This document shows positions 57,696 to 62,000 of a DNA stretch of 62,000 bases, in pieces. The position numbers and the translations under genes are program-made. Location of the stretch: positions 4,278,976-4,340,975 of the forward strand of contig RPFO01000312.1 in NCBI GenBank assembly GCA_009746045.1, in the 5' to 3' direction. The stretch's first letter is position 1. Each line of letters opens with the position of its first letter. The stretch is from Mesostigma viride. Taxonomy: Eukaryota; Streptophyta; Mesostigmatophyceae; Mesostigmatales; Mesostigmataceae. The notes under the pieces are model-generated. The model was not told the DNA's origin and made no database searches. It was given only the letters and a program-made list of their open reading frames with translations.

Positions 57696-59639
57696 GAATT
57701 GAATTGAATTGAATTGTAACAAAACTCCGTTGGGAGTATATGTAGCACATAGCCCAGAGAAGGGGCATATGGCCTATCATACATTCTAAGCTACTTCCTG
57801 CAAGGGTGGGAATGTAAACAACACTTGCTCTAGGTGCACTAGGGCACCTGCACCACCCAGAGTTTCAGGCAACACCCAGCTAAGGGGAGCCTGTCATAGG
57901 TGGGGAAGATCAGCACAGCTATACAAAAGCTAGGGCATGGCTTCTCAGCAGGGAGTGACCCCCTGCATGGGCACGGCATAATTAAATAAAGCTAGGTATC
58001 ATCTGGAGGGTGGCTCATCATAGGCACACATGTACATGACTAAAAAGGCTAGGCCGAAGCTGGTATAGTGCCTGTAGTAGGCGGGCATGTACAAGGCCAC
58101 TGTCTAACTATTCTACACTACTGCTGTATTCCCCTAGGCTGGGGCTGGAGTTGCTGGGGCCGCGGTGGTCGAGGGGGTCGCTTGCCAGGGCTTGTGGCCG
58201 ACGTAGATGGCTGCCCCCTTCCAGTACACCGGCTGGCCCGCCTTGGTCTGCCGGAGCTGGAGGTAGGTCGGCCATAGCTCCCGTCGCCGTTGTTGCTGTG
58301 CCAGGGTCAAGTCGTCGTCCACGGTGAAGTGAGTATTCTCGAGCCGCTTGCGGCGTCGGAGGAACGAAATCTTGTCCGCTGGGCTATCAAAGATGAGAAG
58401 AAGCGGAGGCGCCCCTGCCTTACCCCGCGCGCGGGGGAGGCGGTGGGCGGTCAGCTTGATCTCACCAAGAAGGCCCATGCGTGCAAGGATTTTGCTCTCG
58501 AACGCGCGTGCAAGCTTCTCGGAATTCTCACCTGCTTCCATGTCGAAGTTCTTGAGTATGGCGTTGAGGCTGCGCTTGGCGAGCTCGGCCTCCTCGCGGA
58601 GGTCAAGCGTCTGCCGCTGGAGCTGGGCTGCGACGGCGGAGGTGGTGGAGGTGGTATGTTGCTTAAGCATGTCCGCCCAGGTCGTGATGGGAGGGGCATC
58701 GCCGGCTAGGCCAGCCGGGGCTGGCTTGGCGGCAATGTCCTTCACTGCCTGGGCGGTGAGGCCTGCTGTGTTCTGCAAGACCTCGATAGCGATTGCATTA
58801 TCCTTGAGGCGCTGGTCGATGTCGCGGAGCTGGGCGGTGATGGAGTCGGTGGAGGCGGAGGGGGGGGGGAGGTGGAGGCGAGGAGGGTGGCGGTGGCGGT
58901 GGGGATGGTGGGAAGCTCAGCAGCCAGCGTGCCGCCAATTGCCGCCACATCTGCGGCAAGAGGGGTCACGTGCTGCTCGAAAGCTTCCTTGAGGAGGGTG
59001 CGGATGGTGGCTTCGGTGGGGAAGGTGGGGGGGGGCGGTGGGGAAGCCCAGATCGCGGCTTCGGAGCGTCCAACAAGGGAGCAGAGGGCGAAGCGTTGAA
59101 GCCTGGGGCGAGGCATGCGGTGAATGATTGGGAGAGCCTCGGCGGGGTCGACAAGCTGGCCATCACCAGGCCAGCGGCCACGGTTGTGGGACGTGAGGTA
59201 CACGCACAGGGCTAGAAGCGAGGCGTGTGACCCGTAAAACAAGTCTTCAATGAACCAAGTGGGGCTGCGTTGCCAGAAGCCGGAGTTGTTGACGTCAAAG
59301 GAGCGCTCTTCCCAGGGCGGCTCAGCAGAGCGACTGCGCTTAGGTTCAGGCGATGCTGATGGCGAGGCGAGCCCGGGAGGCTGGGCGAGCACCAGTGCAT
59401 GACTAGTGTCACCGTTGCCATCTGGGCCGGTGGGCGAAGCTGCAGCCGAAGCTGCAGACGTATTTTCATTGCCGAGCGCAGCCGCCAGGCTGCGTTGCGT
59501 CGAGAGGCGTTTGCTCATCGTATATTGCGTAATAGCTTCGGAAAATTACATCAGCATGTGCGTCTAAGAAAGACGAAGCGATTGTGATATTCACAGCTGA
59601 ATTCGGTGCTCAAACGTGAAAGTTATGAGCTCCGACAGC
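57696..59639 (-). mobile_element. Complete ORF1-only LINE (1,944 bp)
   Basis: Minus-oriented. The 5' end is GCTGTCGGAGCTCATAAC next to the right TSD; then comes a ~120-bp leader, ORF1 (59518-58134), a ~420-bp 3' UTR and a (GAATT)4 tail. A perfect 15-bp target-site duplication flanks it, so both ends are original and nothing was lost after insertion. No reverse transcriptase or endonuclease is encoded. It is therefore a non-autonomous, half-LINE type element that needs a partner's ORF2. Confidence 0.9.
58134..59518 (-). CDS. LINE ORF1-like RNA-binding protein, ~460 aa, one frameshift
   Basis: Starts MSKRLSTQRSLAAALGNENT. The N-terminal half is Ala/Ser/Pro-rich (disordered), then Trp-rich. The frame changes once at a G9 run near 58861-58870, after which MQNTAGLTAQAVKDIAAKPA leads to a coiled-coil-like stretch (LREEAELAKRSLNAILKNFD). 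The C-terminal domain has the ORF1p layout: an RRM-like part (KIDL-type strands, HRLPRARGKAGAPPLLLIF) and a CTD-like part (RRRKRLENTHFTVDDDLTLA, then QQQRRRELWPTYLQLRQ, then YVGHKPW). Likely an RNA chaperone for retrotransposition RNPs. The frameshift may be a homopolymer error. Confidence 0.75.
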
Positions 59640-59654
59640 CAATCTGTCGCAGTT
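59640..59654. other. Target-site duplication, right copy
   Basis: CAATCTGTCGCAGTT, adjoining the 5' end of the LINE. Confidence 0.92.
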
Positions 59655-60980
59655 ACGGACGTAAATTAGGTCCTTTGCCTCAGTCGTTCTTAGGTTTACG
59701 TGTAGCTTGTACCGGTGGACATTGTTGTCCCAGTACCGTGGTGCATTGGATGCATTTGGCGTCGCGCCGCGTACTTTAGTAGTGGTCCTTATCCTTCGGG
59801 TAGAATGTAGTGGACCAGCGTGCATCTGTGCATTTGTAGGCGAGGGCCATGTCGGCCCGAGCATGCTGGACCGTTGATGATCATTTATGCACGTTCTACC
59901 CCTCGTGTTGGCACTCGGCATGTGTTAATGAATTGACACATATAGCTAGGGTCATGGCAGTGTAGTAGTGTTTCCTTCCTCTATTCCTGGAATAAACGGG
60001 GTTCGGGTAAATGGCTTATGGCGTATTATAGTCGTACTTACGTAAATGCACTGAGATCCGGATCGTCACGTGCAGTTCGTCTTTCGCGCAGGGTTTGACT
60101 AGAGGTGGCCTCACTAATTTAGGTAGCATTAGACCGGTTAGAGGTAGAGGCGGATCGAGGTAGAGGACTGAGTCGTAACACCTTGTAGTGGTGGCAGACG
60201 GCAGCATACTTCCGTGCCTAGGGGCAGCACCATCTTGCGGGCAACCCCCCCCCCCTCTATGGTACCTGCAGAGTACCTGCGAAAATTTTGACTGCAGATT
60301 TGGGTTCAGCTCGCCAAGTGCTATCAGTTTGTCCGTCAAACCGTTTCAAAATTCCGACCATACAGGGAGCTAGCAGAAAATCCAAGTGTTTTGTTGTAAA
60401 AAAACCATATCGGCCCGGCACCCTACTTACCTATACCCTTTAAGTTAACGGTTTTTGAGGCTCTGTAACTTCTAACCTAGAGACCCCCTGGTGTTGCGAC
60501 CAGTGGCAAACATGCTTGTTTTCGCGAAATCTACTCGAATTCAGCGTCGTGTAAATTTTCTTGTTTTTGAGTACCCCCCTTGGGTTGTAAGTCATTTTCT
60601 TGACCATCTTTCTCAATCGATGACAAAAAGTAGTGGGAGTTTTTACTGGTCACAGGTTGTTCCGTCGGATCCGGAAGTACTATAAGTTCAATTGCAACTG
60701 AAACCCGCGCAAAGGCTAGAGGTCCTAAGTTTTTTGCATGTTCACATCAGCTGCTATGTACACTCAGTGCTGTAAGCAGAACCGCAGGATAATAAGTATG
60801 TGAGTGTACACGGCCCTCAGCCAATCAGTTCTCAGTATGCTATCATGGCGGTCATTAGTGGTCCGGCCGTACCCGTCGGCCGGCCCGGCAACTTGGGGCT
60901 CGCCGCTTGAACTGAAGTGATTGAGCCGCAGCGGGGGAGGCCCATTGAGATGTATGTATGTGGCGGCCCATTGTAATGTA
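59655..60980. other. Intergenic, nothing recognised
   Basis: Continues the host sequence that was split by the LINE. AT/GC-mixed, with no credible gene or repeat. Confidence 0.45.
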
Positions 60981-61009
60981 AAATTTAATAATTTGTGTGA
61001 TGAACAGGC

Positions 61010-61600
61010 TGCAAGGTCAACAGCTGGGGAGTCAACTGTCAAGCCCAAGGCCTTAACCAAGCCCAGGGGGACAAGTTTGGCTGGATTGATTGGGGCTCTG
61101 CAAAGGGCCAAGAAGCAGCCCAAGGTAGCCAAGCTCAGGTGGCATGGCAATCTGGGGCTGGACACTGCCTTAGAGGTAGACACTATAATTCTCAGGTTTC
61201 CATTATTGGGACCAGAGCTGCAGCAGGGTACAGCATGTCTGAGCCCAGCTATCAGTTTGTGTCTGACTTCAGTGGCGGGGTACACGTGAAGGTACTGGGT
61301 GAGGTATCTATTCCTATCCTTGGACAGGACACAGTCTGCATTTTTCACATGTCTTGGAGGGCTATCAGGGACCTGCTCTTTTGGGGCAGAATTTCCTATG
61401 CCAAGATGGGGTAGTGATCACGTCCTCTCTCCTGACTAAGGAAGGGGCTGGTCAGGTCCCACTGATTAATTTCAGGACCACTCATCTAGTATCACGTGCA
61501 GTAACCAGGACGGTCAAGCGTGTGCAGGTGTGCCAGGGGCAGGAGCCCTTGGTTGATGACCTCATATTCCCTAAGCACACCTGGAATTGTACTACATTTT
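61010..61600 (+). pseudogene. Decayed retropepsin-like fragment of a retrotransposon
   Basis: Three frames contribute. One reads AARSTAGESTVKPKALTKPR. A second carries NSQVSIIGTRAA and, downstream, GEVSIPILGQDTVCIF. A third has YQGPALLGQNFLCQDGVVIT. The order Q-V-S-I-I ... G-E-V-x-I-P ... G-P-A-L-L-G-x-x-F-L is that of retroviral-type aspartic proteases in LTR-retrotransposon Pol proteins, but the catalytic Asp-Thr/Ser-Gly is disrupted at the frame break near 61183. An acceptor-like AACAG precedes 61010. No reverse transcriptase or LTR is seen in the window. Confidence 0.55.
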
Positions 61601-61685
61601 TCAAATTGTACTTCAGTTTTGAAAGTTGCATTTTCATGCATTTAAAGTTTCAACTAAAGTCTTTGAGGAAAAAAAAGTTCGTCGG

Positions 61686-62000
61686 CGGCCGTGGCACCGT
61701 TGCACCGTTGCACCGTTGCACCGTTGCATGCACCGTTGCACCTCAAATTGCATATATGCACACACCTTTGCACATGCAACTGTTATCCATGGGATTTATG
61801 TAGGTGGATGGGTCATGCAAGGGTTACCTAGATGCTCATGACACCGTGCCACCGTGGCGCCGTTGCACCGTTGCACCGTTGCACCGTTGCACCGTTGCAC
61901 CTCAAATTGCATATAAACACACACCTTTGCACATAATGGTTATCCATTGGGATTTATCAAGGGTAATGGGTCATGCAAGGGTTACCTAGACATGCTCATG
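61686..62000 (+). repeat. ~165-bp tandem duplication with GTTGCACC microsatellite
   Basis: (CACCGTTG)n blocks at 61695-61742 and 61857-61902 each lead into CTCAAATTGCATATA, a ~100-bp segment, and GTCATGCAAGGGTTACCTAG. The second unit runs off the window end. Non-coding. Confidence 0.9.

Overview
This is nuclear DNA of a eukaryote, most likely a green-lineage (possibly prasinophyte-like) microalga. The host genes are GC-rich and cut into many short exons with GT-AG introns. One of them is a plant-type LPA1 / 2-phosphoglycerate-kinase-like protein, and LINE debris and very long simple and minisatellite repeats are everywhere. The species call is inference. There are no operons, CRISPR arrays, rRNA genes or intact tRNA genes.

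Layout. 1-0.9 kb is a CT-rich microsatellite. 0.94-11.24 kb is an all-plus-strand block of unrecognised genes: four small or medium ORFs, then one long multi-exon gene. Its AT-rich gaps each carry a GC-rich ~20-bp motif (18 forward copies, plus 5 reversed in a 72-bp tandem repeat). This block looks unlike the rest of the window. 13.5-40.4 kb (minus) is one gene of 15 small exons, LPA1-like. One of its introns is 10.25 kb long and is filled by about 137 copies of a 68-bp minisatellite. Other introns hold an 11-bp array (~181 copies), a 27-bp array (~21), a 73-bp array (~10) and a 1.67-kb (GGGT/GGGC)n tract. 40.9-43.9 kb (plus) is a four-exon dienelactone-hydrolase-family gene, divergent from LPA1. 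44.4-50.7 kb is a nest of LINE fragments, some inserted into others. 51.5-55.3 kb (minus) is a five-exon HIT-family gene. 57.7-59.6 kb (minus) is a complete ORF1-only LINE flanked by a 15-bp target-site duplication. 61.0-61.6 kb holds a decayed retropepsin-like fragment.

Main discovery candidate. In the three well-resolved genes and at two introns of the unknown gene, many introns begin with one or more degenerate copies ('echoes') of the last ~15-45 bp of the upstream exon together with its 5' splice site. The LPA1-like gene shows this in 11 of 14 introns. In several introns the echo is amplified into a minisatellite: 27 bp after LPA1 exon 3, 73 bp after exon 11, 36-39 bp in HIT intron 2, ~150 bp in the unknown gene. 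Each copy carries a decoy donor. Tandem duplication across exon-intron boundaries therefore looks like a genome-wide habit that seeds intronic minisatellites.

Limits. Exons were joined by eye from protein-family resemblance, reading frame and splice signals. No alignment, folding or expression data were available. Several single-base frameshifts at homopolymers may be sequencing errors.
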